DNA of 64,000 nt from Sediminicola sp040566555 (GTDB lineage: Bacteria > Bacteroidota > Bacteroidia > Flavobacteriales > Flavobacteriaceae), in contig NZ_JBEWYP010000002.1 in assembly GCF_040566555.1 (NCBI RefSeq), forward strand, positions 496,001-560,000. Direction: 5' to 3'. A program made the translations under genes and the position numbers. Positions within the stretch are counted from its first letter, which is position 1, and every line of letters begins with the position of its first letter. The notes below the pieces were generated by a model. The model was not told the origin of the DNA and did not search any database. It saw only the letters and a list, made by a program, of their open reading frames with translations. Positions 33,817-42,775 of the stretch are shown piece by piece.

Positions 33817-36315
33817 ATGAAAAGATTATTACCGTTTCTAATGTTGACTTTGTTTCTTCTGTCATTAACAGCGAATGGACAAAGACCATCAAAAAATGAA
33901 GACTCATCAATTCCCACAAATTTTAATGATGCCACAAAATCAAAAGATAAAAATGGTATCAAAAATTATAGTGAAATCATCACAAAAGATGCAATTACGG
34001 ACACTGGTCTTTTTTCGGTGCATAAAATTAAGGAGGAGTATTTCTATGAAATACCCTTCAATAAGTTGAAAAAAGAAATGTTATGGGTGAGTAGGATCTC
34101 CCAACTGCCCCAAGGATTGGGAGGAGGTTACTTTAATGCGGGTTCCAAGACCAACGAACAAGTGGTACAATGGACGCGCTTTCAAAATAAAATACTGCTC
34201 AAAGTCAAGTCCTATGCTAACGTCGCTGACAGCACCAAAGCTATTCATAATTCAGTGGTGGTCAATAATTACGAGCCCACTCTTTTCGCTTTTGATATAA
34301 AAGCCTTTAATACAGATTCCACCGCCGTTGTTATTAATGTGACTCCTTTGTTTAATACAGATGTGATGGCTATAAGTGGTCTTTCGGCAAGATTGCGAAA
34401 GGAGTACAAAGTAAAGAAACTGGAATCTTCCCTTAGTTTTATCAATGGGATCAAAAGTTTTCCCGAGAACATAGAGGTAAAGCAGGATCTCACCTATAGT
34501 GCCTCGGAACCACCATCATTTTCTGATATGGAATCTATCAGCTTGCAGATGAACCAATCTATGATATTGCTACCCAAAGAACCTATGAGGCCTAGAACCT
34601 ATGATTCAAGAGTAGGCTTCTTTACCGTTAGTCAATACGATTATGGAAGCAAGGAATTGAAGGCCGACCAAAAAACGTACATAAGAAGATGGCGCTTGGA
34701 GCCGAAAGATTCAGTAGCATATGCCAATGGAGAATTGGTAGAGCCCATTAAGCCTATTGTTTATTATTTGGATCCAGGAACGCCCGAAAACTTGCGGGAG
34801 TATATTAAACAAGGAATAGAGGAGTGGCAAAAACCCTTTGAAACAGCAGGCTTTAAAAATGCAATTTTGGCCAAGGACGCCCCTACTGCAGAGGAAGACC
34901 CAGAATTCAGTCCAGAGGATGTGCGCTATTCTGTTGTAAGGTATGTGGCCAGTACTACAAGAAATGCAACCGGTCCCAGCGTTTCCGATCCTAGGAGTGG
35001 AGAGATTATTGAAAGCGATATCATTTGGTACCATAATCATTTGAGGAGTTATAGAAACAGGTATTTGTTGGAAACAGGTGCGGCAAATCCTTCAGCTAGG
35101 ACATTAAATACCCCAGAAAGTGAAATAGGGGAGATGATGCGTATGGTAATTGCCCATGAAGTGGGACATGCTCTTGGTTTTCCTCACAATATGGCAGCAA
35201 GTTATGCGTATCCAGTTGATTCTTTGCGAAACGGGGCGTTTACACAGGAAAATGGTATTGCCGCTAGTATAATGGACTATGCGCGGTATAATTATGTGGC
35301 ACAACCGGAGGATGAGAATATTAGGTTCATTCGTCAAATTGGTCCTTACGATCATTATGCCACCAATTGGGGTTACAGGGTAATTCCCAGTGCCGCGACC
35401 AAGGAAATGGAAAAAGACACCTTGAATCACTGGATTCGCAAGCACGAATTGGATCCAAAATACAAGTTTGGAAGACAATCAAGTCGATTTGATCCACAAT
35501 CACAGACAGAAAGTATCGGGAATGATCCCATTATAGCAGGGGATTACGGGTTGAGCAACTTAAAGTTCGTTGCACAGAACCTTAAAAGTTGGACGTCGGA
35601 TCAGACCAATGATTATGGAGATCTAGAAGAGCTATATGAAGAGTTGTTGAGTGTTTATAGTAGATACGTTGGACATGTGGTCACCAATATTGGAGGGGTT
35701 TATGAAAATCTAAAAACCCCAGATCAGGAAGGGTATGTTTTTACGCATGTATCACCAGAAGTGCAGAAGTCATCCATGGTCTGGTTACAACTAAACATAT
35801 TTGCTACCCCAACTTGGCTGATTGATAAGGATATATTATTGAACATAGACCATGCTGGATATTTCGAAGGACTCAGAAAAGTTCAAGAAAGACATATTAA
35901 CGGCCTACTGAGTTTTGATAGGATTGGGAGAATGTTGGATGCCGAAACTACCGAAGTGAGTTATTACAGTGCTTTGGACATGCTAAAAGATCTAAGGACG
36001 GGATTGTGGAGTGAAATGGGAAGAGGCTCTAATGTGGATATTTTCCGCAGAAACCTGCAACGCACCTATTTGGATAGGATGGCCTTTTTGATGATGGATA
36101 ATGGACCAGAGAAAAGATATAATGGCTCTGACTTCGAAAGTACCTTTGTTTTTGATGTAAGTACTTCAGACGTACATACGTTGGTAAGGGGGGAGCTCAA
36201 AACCTTGAGGAGCAGATTACAGGCTGCAAAAAACAGTTCTGTCAATACAATTACCAGATATCATTATGAAGATGCCATTGCAAGAATAGATCAACTGCTG
36301 GAACCGGGAAAATAA
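33817..36315 (+). CDS. secreted metzincin-type zinc protease (DUF5117/DUF5118)
   Basis: An 832-residue protein with signal peptide MKRLLPFLMLTLFLLSLTANG. After N-terminal DUF5118/DUF5117-like regions (about 40-330) comes the protease domain with HEVGHALGFPH (zinc HExxH at 447-451, third His in FPH) and a Met-turn in ASIMDYARYN. All catalytic parts are present. A C-terminal helical domain (about 600-832) closes the protein. It is outer-membrane or periplasmic and is common in Bacteroidota; the substrate is unknown. It is monocistronic with its own terminator. Confidence 0.9.
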   Translation: MKRLLPFLMLTLFLLSLTANGQRPSKNEDSSIPTNFNDATKSKDKNGIKNYSEIITKDAITDTGLFSVHKIKEEYFYEIPFNKLKKEMLWVSRISQLPQGLGGGYFNAGSKTNEQVVQWTRFQNKILLKVKSYANVADSTKAIHNSVVVNNYEPTLFAFDIKAFNTDSTAVVINVTPLFNTDVMAISGLSARLRKEYKVKKLESSLSFINGIKSFPENIEVKQDLTYSASEPPSFSDMESISLQMNQSMILLPKEPMRPRTYDSRVGFFTVSQYDYGSKELKADQKTYIRRWRLEPKDSVAYANGELVEPIKPIVYYLDPGTPENLREYIKQGIEEWQKPFETAGFKNAILAKDAPTAEEDPEFSPEDVRYSVVRYVASTTRNATGPSVSDPRSGEIIESDIIWYHNHLRSYRNRYLLETGAANPSARTLNTPESEIGEMMRMVIAHEVGHALGFPHNMAASYAYPVDSLRNGAFTQENGIAASIMDYARYNYVAQPEDENIRFIRQIGPYDHYATNWGYRVIPSAATKEMEKDTLNHWIRKHELDPKYKFGRQSSRFDPQSQTESIGNDPIIAGDYGLSNLKFVAQNLKSWTSDQTNDYGDLEELYEELLSVYSRYVGHVVTNIGGVYENLKTPDQEGYVFTHVSPEVQKSSMVWLQLNIFATPTWLIDKDILLNIDHAGYFEGLRKVQERHINGLLSFDRIGRMLDAETTEVSYYSALDMLKDLRTGLWSEMGRGSNVDIFRRNLQRTYLDRMAFLMMDNGPEKRYNGSDFESTFVFDVSTSDVHTLVRGELKTLRSRLQAAKNSSVNTITRYHYEDAIARIDQLLEPGK

Positions 36316-36329
36316 TCGAGTTTAGGGGA

Positions 36330-36372
36330 TAAAAGCTAGGGCCCAACTTTAAAAGCTGGGCCCTATTCTATT
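36330..36372 (+). terminator. terminator after the metalloprotease gene
   Basis: TAGGGCCCA (36337-36345) / TGGGCCCTA (36357-36365) with further A-T pairing towards the loop, followed by TTCTATTT. It also faces the convergent minus-strand gene. Confidence 0.8.
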
Positions 36373-36387
36373 TAATTATTGTGCTAT

Positions 36388-36894
36388 TTATAGGAAGGTC
36401 CCAGTTTCATCAATTTTCACCCTCATACGTTCGTCTCCATTCTTTAATTTCAACTTATAGGTTTTTTTGGCTCCTTTGTCGTCCTTGTAGCTCACTAAGT
36501 ATACATCGGATTCAACCGTCCATTTGGGAAATCTGTCCATTACAGATTTGGCTACGGTTTCGGGAAGTTTCACATTTTTGAACTTCTCAATGGTCCTGGT
36601 GATCTGTCCGTCTGAATTATATACAGCAACTATTTTCCCGTCCGGAATAAAAAAGGAAACGGTATAATAGTCATATTCATCACTATATAGATCAGATTCC
36701 TTTATGTTGTAGGCCGCAGCCTTGCGTTCCAACATTTTTACTGGGAGAGCTTCTTCCTCATTGGTGGTGGCATTTAGATATTTATAATTCACTGCGGTAA
36801 CCACCACTTCTGATAGCTGCTCAGTTTTTATGATTTGTGAAAAACCTTGACTGGTGAGGCCAAAAACAAATAAACCAAATAATATTTTTTTCAT
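36388..36894 (-). CDS. small secreted protein with TonB-box-like N-terminus, copy 2
   Basis: A 168-residue protein with signal peptide MKKILFGLFVFGLTSQGFSQ. The mature start EQLSEVVVTAVNYKYLNA has a 14-residue block (LSEVVVTAVNYKYL) identical to the copy at 32337. The following PepSY-like domain also aligns along its whole length (YTVSFFIPDGKIVAVYNSDGQ, RTIEKFKNVKLPE). Conservation of this block while the signal peptides differ points to functional selection on it. It is 3.5 kb from its paralog on the same strand, with DUF6503 and the metzincin between. Confidence 0.8.
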   Translation of the reverse strand: MKKILFGLFVFGLTSQGFSQIIKTEQLSEVVVTAVNYKYLNATTNEEEALPVKMLERKAAAYNIKESDLYSDEYDYYTVSFFIPDGKIVAVYNSDGQITRTIEKFKNVKLPETVAKSVMDRFPKWTVESDVYLVSYKDDKGAKKTYKLKLKNGDERMRVKIDETGTFL

Positions 36895-37033
36895 AATAAG
36901 TGTTTTAATAGATTTTTGTTAAAATTTATTATGTCCCAAAAATATCTTTTATGAACCTGTTTTACTATGACCTGAGTCATGTACAAAGACTTGGCCGTTT
37001 GATGCTTGAATAAAGTGAAGAGGTCTAAATAAT

Positions 37034-37068
37034 AAAGGTCTGGTGAAACACTGTTTCACCAGACCTTT
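37034..37068 (-). terminator. terminator after the PiT gene
   Basis: Nearly perfect 16-bp stem (AAAGGTCTGGTGAAAC / GTTTCACCAGACCTTT) with a minimal loop; T-rich on its minus-strand downstream side. Confidence 0.8.
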
Positions 37069-37086
37069 ATTGAAATTGAATTAATT

Positions 37087-39360
37087 CTATTGTTTGGTAT
37101 CCAATTTAGCGGGTATCACCGAACTGTCATGCTCTTTATAATACAACTCCAATAAGTTAGTGGTAGCTGTAATAATGTCTTTTGTTTCCAAAAGTAAGGT
37201 AAAGTATAAAGTGGTGTTCTTAGGGCTGGATTCCTCCGTACGCGTCCTCTCTACTTGCTTTTCAATCTTTTGGGATACCATATCCAACAATTCTTGTTTG
37301 CTTGATAGGAGCTCTCCTATTTGCTCAAAAGAACGAGAATCAAAAACTTGCTTGGTGGTGCTAAAAAGCTCATCGAGTTTAATGTCAATTTCTTTTAGCT
37401 CCTTTAACTGATTGTATTTTAATTTCTTGTGGTTATTATGAATATGCTTATGGCTAATTTTGGTCAGGTATTCCAAGGATTGCGCTAAATCCTGTAAATA
37501 ACCCAAAATGTTTATATAGAAGTTACTTGCGCCAACACTTGCCTCATCAAGGTTTTTAATGAAGTAAAAGATATGATCCCTTAATTCATCAACTTCCGCA
37601 GACAGCTTATTCACCCCTTTTTTGTTCTTTTTAAGGAGCTCCAGGTCTTGTTTTGCAAGTCCGTTGATCGTATTGGTGTAAATTTTGTTTCCTCTTTTAA
37701 CCACATTGGCAATATTATTGGCACTTTCCTCAATAACGCCCTGTATAGAACTGCTCTCTGCTTTTCTAAGACTGTCCTCAGCCCTTATTTCCTTGGATTT
37801 CTGGCTATGGGAAATATAGTTCCGTACCAAAAGGAAGATAGCGATCAACAGAAGAATTGCTACCATTGAAGGCACGTGGATATTGATAAGATATACAATA
37901 ACCGCAGCAGATATAAATGCGATAAAAGCGGTAAAGAACCATCCTCCAATAACATTCAAAACCCCAGCTACTCTATATACGGCACTTTCCGCTCCCCAAG
38001 CCCTATCAGCCAAAGAAGAACCCATGGCTACCATAAAGGTAACATAGGTAGTTGATAATGGTAATTTGTAGGATGTGGCGATGGAGATCAAGACCCCTGC
38101 AACCATAAGGTTTACAGCGGCACGGACCATATCAAATGCCGGCATTTCGAAAGTTTTGTCCTTGGAAAGGGCAATGACCGGTTTTTCAAAATTAGCGTCT
38201 ATCCTTTTCTGAAGGGATTTAGGTAATAATGAATTTGAAAATTGAGAAGTCAACATAGCGGCCCTAACAATTCCTCTTGAAAGAAAGTTGGGCTGAAAAC
38301 GTTCCTTGGATTCCCCTTCACGGGAAAGGTTGATTTCAGTTTGGGTCACGTAACGAGCCTTTTTCGAAAACCAAAGGGTCAAGACCATAACCATTCCTGC
38401 ACCAAAGAGCAAGAAGGTAGGGGTAGGAACTTTTTCTGCAAGAACCTCCATGCTAAATTCCGTGGCAGGTACTCCCGAGGCTTGCCAAGCTTCAAAAGAC
38501 TGCCATGCAGCAATAGGGACTCCAATGAAATTCACTAGATCATTCCCGGCAAATGCTAGGGCAAGGGCAAACGTACCTACGATTATGATTAGTTTATAGA
38601 CATCAAATTTTAAAATTACCGTAATTAAATAGGAGACCATGGTCCAAAGTACAAGGCTTCCCAAAATGATAAGTATGGTATTGTTCTTAATAAATGTTAA
38701 AAGATCTTCACTCACAAAAGTGGCTCCTTTTAGACCTTTTATCAATATAAAATAGATAATTGCCGTTAAAGCGATACCCCCAAAAAGGGCAACGGTCCAT
38801 TTTGCTTTTTTTCTAAAATCAAAGGACAGCAACAATCTGGATAAATACTGTACTATGGCACCTATGGAAAAAGCAATGACAACAGATAACAATATCCCTA
38901 CGATAATTTCCGTTGCTTTAGAGGTGTTGATATGGGTGTACACGTCCATATAGTTCCCTGTATCCGCGGCTACCTTTATAAATGCCATGGCAACTGCAGC
39001 ACCCAAAAGCTCAAATACAATGGAAACGGTCGTGGAGGTGGGCATGCCCACGGTATTAAAGAAATCCAGCAAGAGAATGTCGGTGATCATCACGGCCATA
39101 AAGATGATCATGATCTCACTGAACATAAATTCACTTGGATTAAATATACCCTTTCTCGCAACTTCCATCATCCCACTGGAGAAGATTGCTCCGATGGCAA
39201 TTCCCAAACTGGCAACGATCATGATGGTCCTAAAGGATATGGCTTTTGATCCTATAGCAGAATTCAAGAAATTCACTGCATCGTTACTGACACCTACCAC
39301 CAAATCGGCAACAGCCAAAAAGGCAAGTGCGATGATCATTAACAAGTAAATATTATCCAT
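37087..39360 (-). CDS. PiT-family phosphate transporter with PhoU-like C-terminal domain
   Basis: A 757-residue protein. The first 520 residues are a normal PiT permease with about 12 helices and the duplicated signature (FANDLVNFIGVPIAAW-type and SNDAVNFLNSAIGS near residue 30). The remaining 230 residues form a soluble, helical, coiled-coil-like extension (NIANVVKRGNKIYTNTINGLAKQDLELLKKNKKGVNKLSAEV split across helices) resembling PhoU. PiT carriers import metal-phosphate with H+ at low affinity. The extension may control the carrier in cis, as PhoU does for Pst. It lies at the end of the phosphate island and has its own promoter element. Confidence 0.9.
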   Translation of the reverse strand: MDNIYLLMIIALAFLAVADLVVGVSNDAVNFLNSAIGSKAISFRTIMIVASLGIAIGAIFSSGMMEVARKGIFNPSEFMFSEIMIIFMAVMITDILLLDFFNTVGMPTSTTVSIVFELLGAAVAMAFIKVAADTGNYMDVYTHINTSKATEIIVGILLSVVIAFSIGAIVQYLSRLLLSFDFRKKAKWTVALFGGIALTAIIYFILIKGLKGATFVSEDLLTFIKNNTILIILGSLVLWTMVSYLITVILKFDVYKLIIIVGTFALALAFAGNDLVNFIGVPIAAWQSFEAWQASGVPATEFSMEVLAEKVPTPTFLLFGAGMVMVLTLWFSKKARYVTQTEINLSREGESKERFQPNFLSRGIVRAAMLTSQFSNSLLPKSLQKRIDANFEKPVIALSKDKTFEMPAFDMVRAAVNLMVAGVLISIATSYKLPLSTTYVTFMVAMGSSLADRAWGAESAVYRVAGVLNVIGGWFFTAFIAFISAAVIVYLINIHVPSMVAILLLIAIFLLVRNYISHSQKSKEIRAEDSLRKAESSSIQGVIEESANNIANVVKRGNKIYTNTINGLAKQDLELLKKNKKGVNKLSAEVDELRDHIFYFIKNLDEASVGASNFYINILGYLQDLAQSLEYLTKISHKHIHNNHKKLKYNQLKELKEIDIKLDELFSTTKQVFDSRSFEQIGELLSSKQELLDMVSQKIEKQVERTRTEESSPKNTTLYFTLLLETKDIITATTNLLELYYKEHDSSVIPAKLDTKQ

Positions 39361-39386
39361 AATTAATGTGTTATAAGCGAACCTTG

Positions 39387-39394
39387 CAAACCTA
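39387..39394 (-). promoter_or_regulatory. -7 promoter element of the PiT gene
   Basis: TAGGTTTG on the minus strand (CAAACCTA on plus), 26 bases before the start codon. A CATTGTTAAGTT sequence just upstream recurs, with one change, upstream of the porin gene. Confidence 0.5.
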
Positions 39395-39442
39395 CTTAAA
39401 ACTTAACAATGTATAATATTAAAACATTAAATATTTACCCAA

Positions 39443-39476
39443 AATCCCTAGTCCATTGGTGGTTGGAGTAGGGATT
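39443..39476 (-). terminator. hairpin after phoU
   Basis: AATCCCTA (39443-39450) / TAGGGATT (39469-39476), extended by TCCA/TGGA inside after one mismatch. The U-tract is weak, so the pst-phoU transcript may partly run on to the PiT gene. Confidence 0.5.
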
Positions 39477-39487
39477 GAGTTAAAAAT

Positions 39488-40150
39488 TTATTTTTTTCTT
39501 TTGTGTTTTAGTACTTCGGCGTCGATATAAAAAATCACTTCTTCTGCAATATTTTTCATCAAATCACCTACACGTTCCAGTTTTTTGACTACTGAGAACA
39601 AAATCAAGGACTGCCTGATCACTTTGCTGTCCTTCCTGATCTCTTCTTCAATAATAGAAAAGGACTCCCTATTAATTTGATCCAAAATCTTGTCTTTTTT
39701 AAAGACTTTTCTAGCCGCTTTTACGTCTTTCTCCTCATAGGCGGCGGTAATATGATCGAACATGGTGGAAATGGTGGTATACATTTTTTCAAACTGTAAT
39801 TTTTCGAAAAGATGGGGCTCAATAGGCTCATCAAGGTCTACCACATACTTGGAGATACTATAGGCGTGATCAGCGATTCTTTCCAAATCAAAATTGATTT
39901 TTCTCACGGCCATAATGAACCTCAAGTCGATGGCCACCGGATTGTACAGGGCCAAGAATTTTTCACAATCCTCTTCTATTTTTAGATCTAGGGCATTCAC
40001 CCTGTTCTCTGTATTGATGACCTCTTCGGCCAAATCACTGTCGTGCTCCCTAAATGCAACCTTGGCTTTTTCAAGTTGACTTCTACACAGCGATAGCATT
40101 TTGGAGCCTGACTGGTTTATGATTTCCCTTTGGTAAATAGCATTTGCCAT
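39488..40150 (-). CDS. phoU: phosphate signalling protein PhoU
   Basis: A 220-residue cytoplasmic protein of two three-helix bundles, each with a metal-binding signature: EINTENRVNALDLKIEEDCEKFL-like in the first half and EKDVKAARKVFKKDKILDQINRE-like in the second. PhoU links the Pst transporter to the phosphate two-component system and represses uptake when phosphate is sufficient. It follows pstB by 11 bases, the last gene of the pstSCAB-phoU order. The histidine kinase/regulator pair PhoR-PhoB is not in this window. Confidence 0.95.
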   Translation of the reverse strand: MANAIYQREIINQSGSKMLSLCRSQLEKAKVAFREHDSDLAEEVINTENRVNALDLKIEEDCEKFLALYNPVAIDLRFIMAVRKINFDLERIADHAYSISKYVVDLDEPIEPHLFEKLQFEKMYTTISTMFDHITAAYEEKDVKAARKVFKKDKILDQINRESFSIIEEEIRKDSKVIRQSLILFSVVKKLERVGDLMKNIAEEVIFYIDAEVLKHKRKK

Positions 40151-40161
40151 ATTACTATGTT

Positions 40162-41001
40162 TTATCCGAACCTACCTGTAATGTAGTTTTCGGTTTGTTG
40201 TTTTTCTGGGTTAGTAAAAATGTTCTTTGTCTTATTGTACTCAATAAGTTCACCAAGATAGAAAAAAGCAGTGTAATCACTGATCCTACCAGCTTGTTGC
40301 ATGTTATGGGTTACAATGATAATCGTGTATTTTTCCTTTAACTGAAAAATTAGCTCTTCAATTTTTGCTGTCGAAATTGGATCAAGGGCAGAGGTAGGCT
40401 CATCCATTAAAATGATGGATGGCTCTACTGCCAATGTTCGTGCAATACAAAGTCTTTGTTGCTGTCCACCGGAAAGCGCCAGACCGGATTTTTTTAAATC
40501 ATCCTTGACCTCTTCCCAAAGTCCAACTTGCTGCAAAGAGGAAACAACGCGCTCTTGTATAAATTTCTTGTCGGTGATGCCCTGTATCCTTAAACCATAG
40601 GCTACGTTGTCGAAAATAGATTTTGGGAAGGGGTTCGGTTTTTGAAATACCATGCCCACTTCCTTTCGCAGCTCCTCCACATTTACATTTTTCTTGTAAA
40701 TGTTACTGCCGTTGATCTTAATTTTACCTTCCATGCTAAAACCATCCACATAATCGTTCATTCTATTGAACAAACGAAGAAATGTTGATTTTCCACAGCC
40801 CGATGGGCCAATAAATGCGGTAACCGTATTTGGCTTGATGGTCATGTCAATGCCTTTGATAGCATTGAATTCATCATACCACACTTTAATTCCCTTGGCT
40901 TCTATCTTAGGTATCTTTTTTAAAGACGGGTCTATAACGCTATCTAGTACCATATTCTCTTTTATAGGATTGTCCATTCTTATTTCCATTTCTTCTGCCA
41001 T
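40162..41001 (-). CDS. pstB: phosphate ABC transporter ATP-binding protein
   Basis: A 279-residue ATPase. The Walker A motif GPSGCGKS is at 65-72, followed by the signature LSGGQQQR, Walker B IILMDEPTSALD and the H-loop VTHNM. It energises the PstA-PstC channel. The N-terminal 30 residues before KIEAKGIKVWYDEFNAIKG are an extension relative to the usual 250; later ATGs at codons 5 and 9 are possible starts. The annotated start overlaps the pstA gene by 22 bases. Confidence 0.97.
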   Translation of the reverse strand: MAEEMEIRMDNPIKENMVLDSVIDPSLKKIPKIEAKGIKVWYDEFNAIKGIDMTIKPNTVTAFIGPSGCGKSTFLRLFNRMNDYVDGFSMEGKIKINGSNIYKKNVNVEELRKEVGMVFQKPNPFPKSIFDNVAYGLRIQGITDKKFIQERVVSSLQQVGLWEEVKDDLKKSGLALSGGQQQRLCIARTLAVEPSIILMDEPTSALDPISTAKIEELIFQLKEKYTIIIVTHNMQQAGRISDYTAFFYLGELIEYNKTKNIFTNPEKQQTENYITGRFG

Positions 41002-41834
41002 TTATTTCTAAAGTACACCGCAATACCGTTCATGATAAATGTGATGCCCAATAATATGATGATAGCCGCAGCGGCATTTTCTATAAATCCGGATTGAGGT
41101 CTTGATATCCAGTTGAATATTTGAATTGGCATTACAGAAAACTCATCCATCGGACTACTGGGGGCAAAGGGCACATATGCCAAGGCCCCAACCACGATGA
41201 GTGGTGCTGTTTCCCCGACAGCTCTGGATAGTGCCAGGATCACCCCTGTGAGGATACCACCTCCCGAAGCTGGTAAGATCTGGTGCCATATAGTTTGCCA
41301 TTTGGAAGCTCCCAATGCATAGGAAGCGTCTTTAATGGATTTTGGGACCGCCTTAATGGCTTCTCTGGTAGCTACGATTACAATGGGTAGTATTAAGAGG
41401 GATAGTGTTAAACTTCCTGCCAATACACTGGCTCCTAGGTTCATGATTCGCACAAATACCTCTAGGCCCAAAAGACCATATATTATGGAAGGTACACCGG
41501 CCAAGTTGGAAATATTAATTTCTAAAAGACCTGCTAGCTTGTTGTTTTTGGCATATTCTTCCAGATATATCCCGGCAGCCACCCCAATTGGAAAGGCTAT
41601 GATAGTAGTTAAAACTAAGATCCAAATACTCCCCATTAGGGCAGTATAGATACCAGAATTCTCTGCCTTTCTGGAAGGAAGGTCTGTGATAAAGCCCCAA
41701 TCGATCCTAAGTATGCCATCAATAAGGATATCCCCTATAAAAATCACCAGCAATACCAATCCGATTATCGTACAGAAGATACCCCAATACTTGAAAGCCT
41801 GGTCTTTCCACCTATTTTTCTGAATATTATTCAT
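40980..41834 (-). CDS. pstA: phosphate ABC transporter permease PstA
   Basis: A 284-residue permease with six membrane helices. The coupling-helix loop for PstB is in KSIKDASYALGASKWQTIWHQILPASGGGI, the EAA-type motif with conserved Gly. It forms the transmembrane channel with PstC. It overlaps pstB by 22 bases and pstC by 8 bases, so it is translationally coupled to both. Confidence 0.96.
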   Translation of the reverse strand: MNNIQKNRWKDQAFKYWGIFCTIIGLVLLVIFIGDILIDGILRIDWGFITDLPSRKAENSGIYTALMGSIWILVLTTIIAFPIGVAAGIYLEEYAKNNKLAGLLEINISNLAGVPSIIYGLLGLEVFVRIMNLGASVLAGSLTLSLLILPIVIVATREAIKAVPKSIKDASYALGASKWQTIWHQILPASGGGILTGVILALSRAVGETAPLIVVGALAYVPFAPSSPMDEFSVMPIQIFNWISRPQSGFIENAAAAIIILLGITFIMNGIAVYFRNKWQKKWK

Positions 41835-42705
41835 ATTTCTCCTGATATTTTTTTCTAATTCTATAGCTCAGTGTATTTAACAAAAAGGTAAATACAAACA
41901 GGGTGATACCTGCAGCAAAAATGGTTCTGTACTCCAAAGAACCATGTTGAACATCTCCAAGGCTGACCTGAACAATATAGGCCGTAATGGTTTCAACAGG
42001 AACAGTTGGATCAAAGGTCAATCTAGGTTGCTGACCTGCGGCGATGGCAACAATCATAGTTTCCCCAATGGCCCTTGAAACGGCCAGGATTATAGAAACG
42101 ATTATACCAGATGATGCTGCAGGAACGATTACCTTAAATGCCGTTTGTAATTTTGTTGCCCCCATGCCGTATGATGCTTCTCTCAAGGAAGCCGGTACTG
42201 CATGTAATGCATCTTCACTGATTGAGGAGATATAGGGGATGATCATTATTCCCATAACAATTCCAGCCGAAAGAGAGTTGAAACCCGCAAGATTGGGAAT
42301 GAATCCCTGTAAAAACGGGGTCACCACAATTAAGGCAAAAAATCCATAAACCACCGTTGGTATGGAGGCCAAAAGTTCCAATAAGGGCTTTACTGTTTTT
42401 CTGAAACTCCTAGGGGCATATTCACTAAGGTAGATGCTTATGGTCAGACCAATGGGCAATGCCACTGCAATGGCTATAAATGAGGTAAGCATGGTTCCAG
42501 AGAGAAGGGGGAGGATCCCAAAGTGCTTTTCAGTAAACAAAGGGGTCCATTGTGTATCCGTGAAAAAATCAAAGATAGACACCTCGCTAAAGAACTGTAC
42601 TGCTTCAATGGAAAGAACCAAAATGATACCAACTGTAACGGCAATCGTAATCAAGGCGCTTGTTAGAAGCGATTTCTCAATTATAAGTTCTTTAATCTTA
42701 CGCAT
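41827..42705 (-). CDS. pstC: phosphate ABC transporter permease PstC
   Basis: A 292-residue permease with six helices, starting MRKIKELIIEKSLL at the ATG 42705. A GTG 11 codons upstream (42738) lies inside a hairpin and is unlikely. The coupling loop is HAVPASLREASYGMGATKLQTAFKVIVPAASSGI, similar to PstA. It is the partner of PstA, and the two genes overlap by 8 bases. It lies behind the pstS terminator-like hairpin, so its expression is probably below that of pstS. Confidence 0.95.
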   Translation of the reverse strand: MRKIKELIIEKSLLTSALITIAVTVGIILVLSIEAVQFFSEVSIFDFFTDTQWTPLFTEKHFGILPLLSGTMLTSFIAIAVALPIGLTISIYLSEYAPRSFRKTVKPLLELLASIPTVVYGFFALIVVTPFLQGFIPNLAGFNSLSAGIVMGIMIIPYISSISEDALHAVPASLREASYGMGATKLQTAFKVIVPAASSGIIVSIILAVSRAIGETMIVAIAAGQQPRLTFDPTVPVETITAYIVQVSLGDVQHGSLEYRTIFAAGITLFVFTFLLNTLSYRIRKKYQEKYE

Positions 42706-42725
42706 GTATGATAAATTTAAATAGG

Positions 42726-42757
42726 AAAAATCAGGCACCTAAAAGGGCCTGATTTTT
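42726..42757 (-). terminator. hairpin between pstS and pstC
   Basis: Perfect 11-bp stem AAAAATCAGGC (42726-42736) / GCCTGATTTTT (42747-42757). On the minus strand it follows pstS and is succeeded by TTTTTCCTATTT. It probably lowers readthrough so that the binding protein exceeds the permease. Confidence 0.8.
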
Positions 42758-42775
42758 CGGAACCAACTTAATGGT

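Noticed and set aside
42706..42738. GTG start for pstC
   Set aside because: Lies inside the pstS terminator hairpin.
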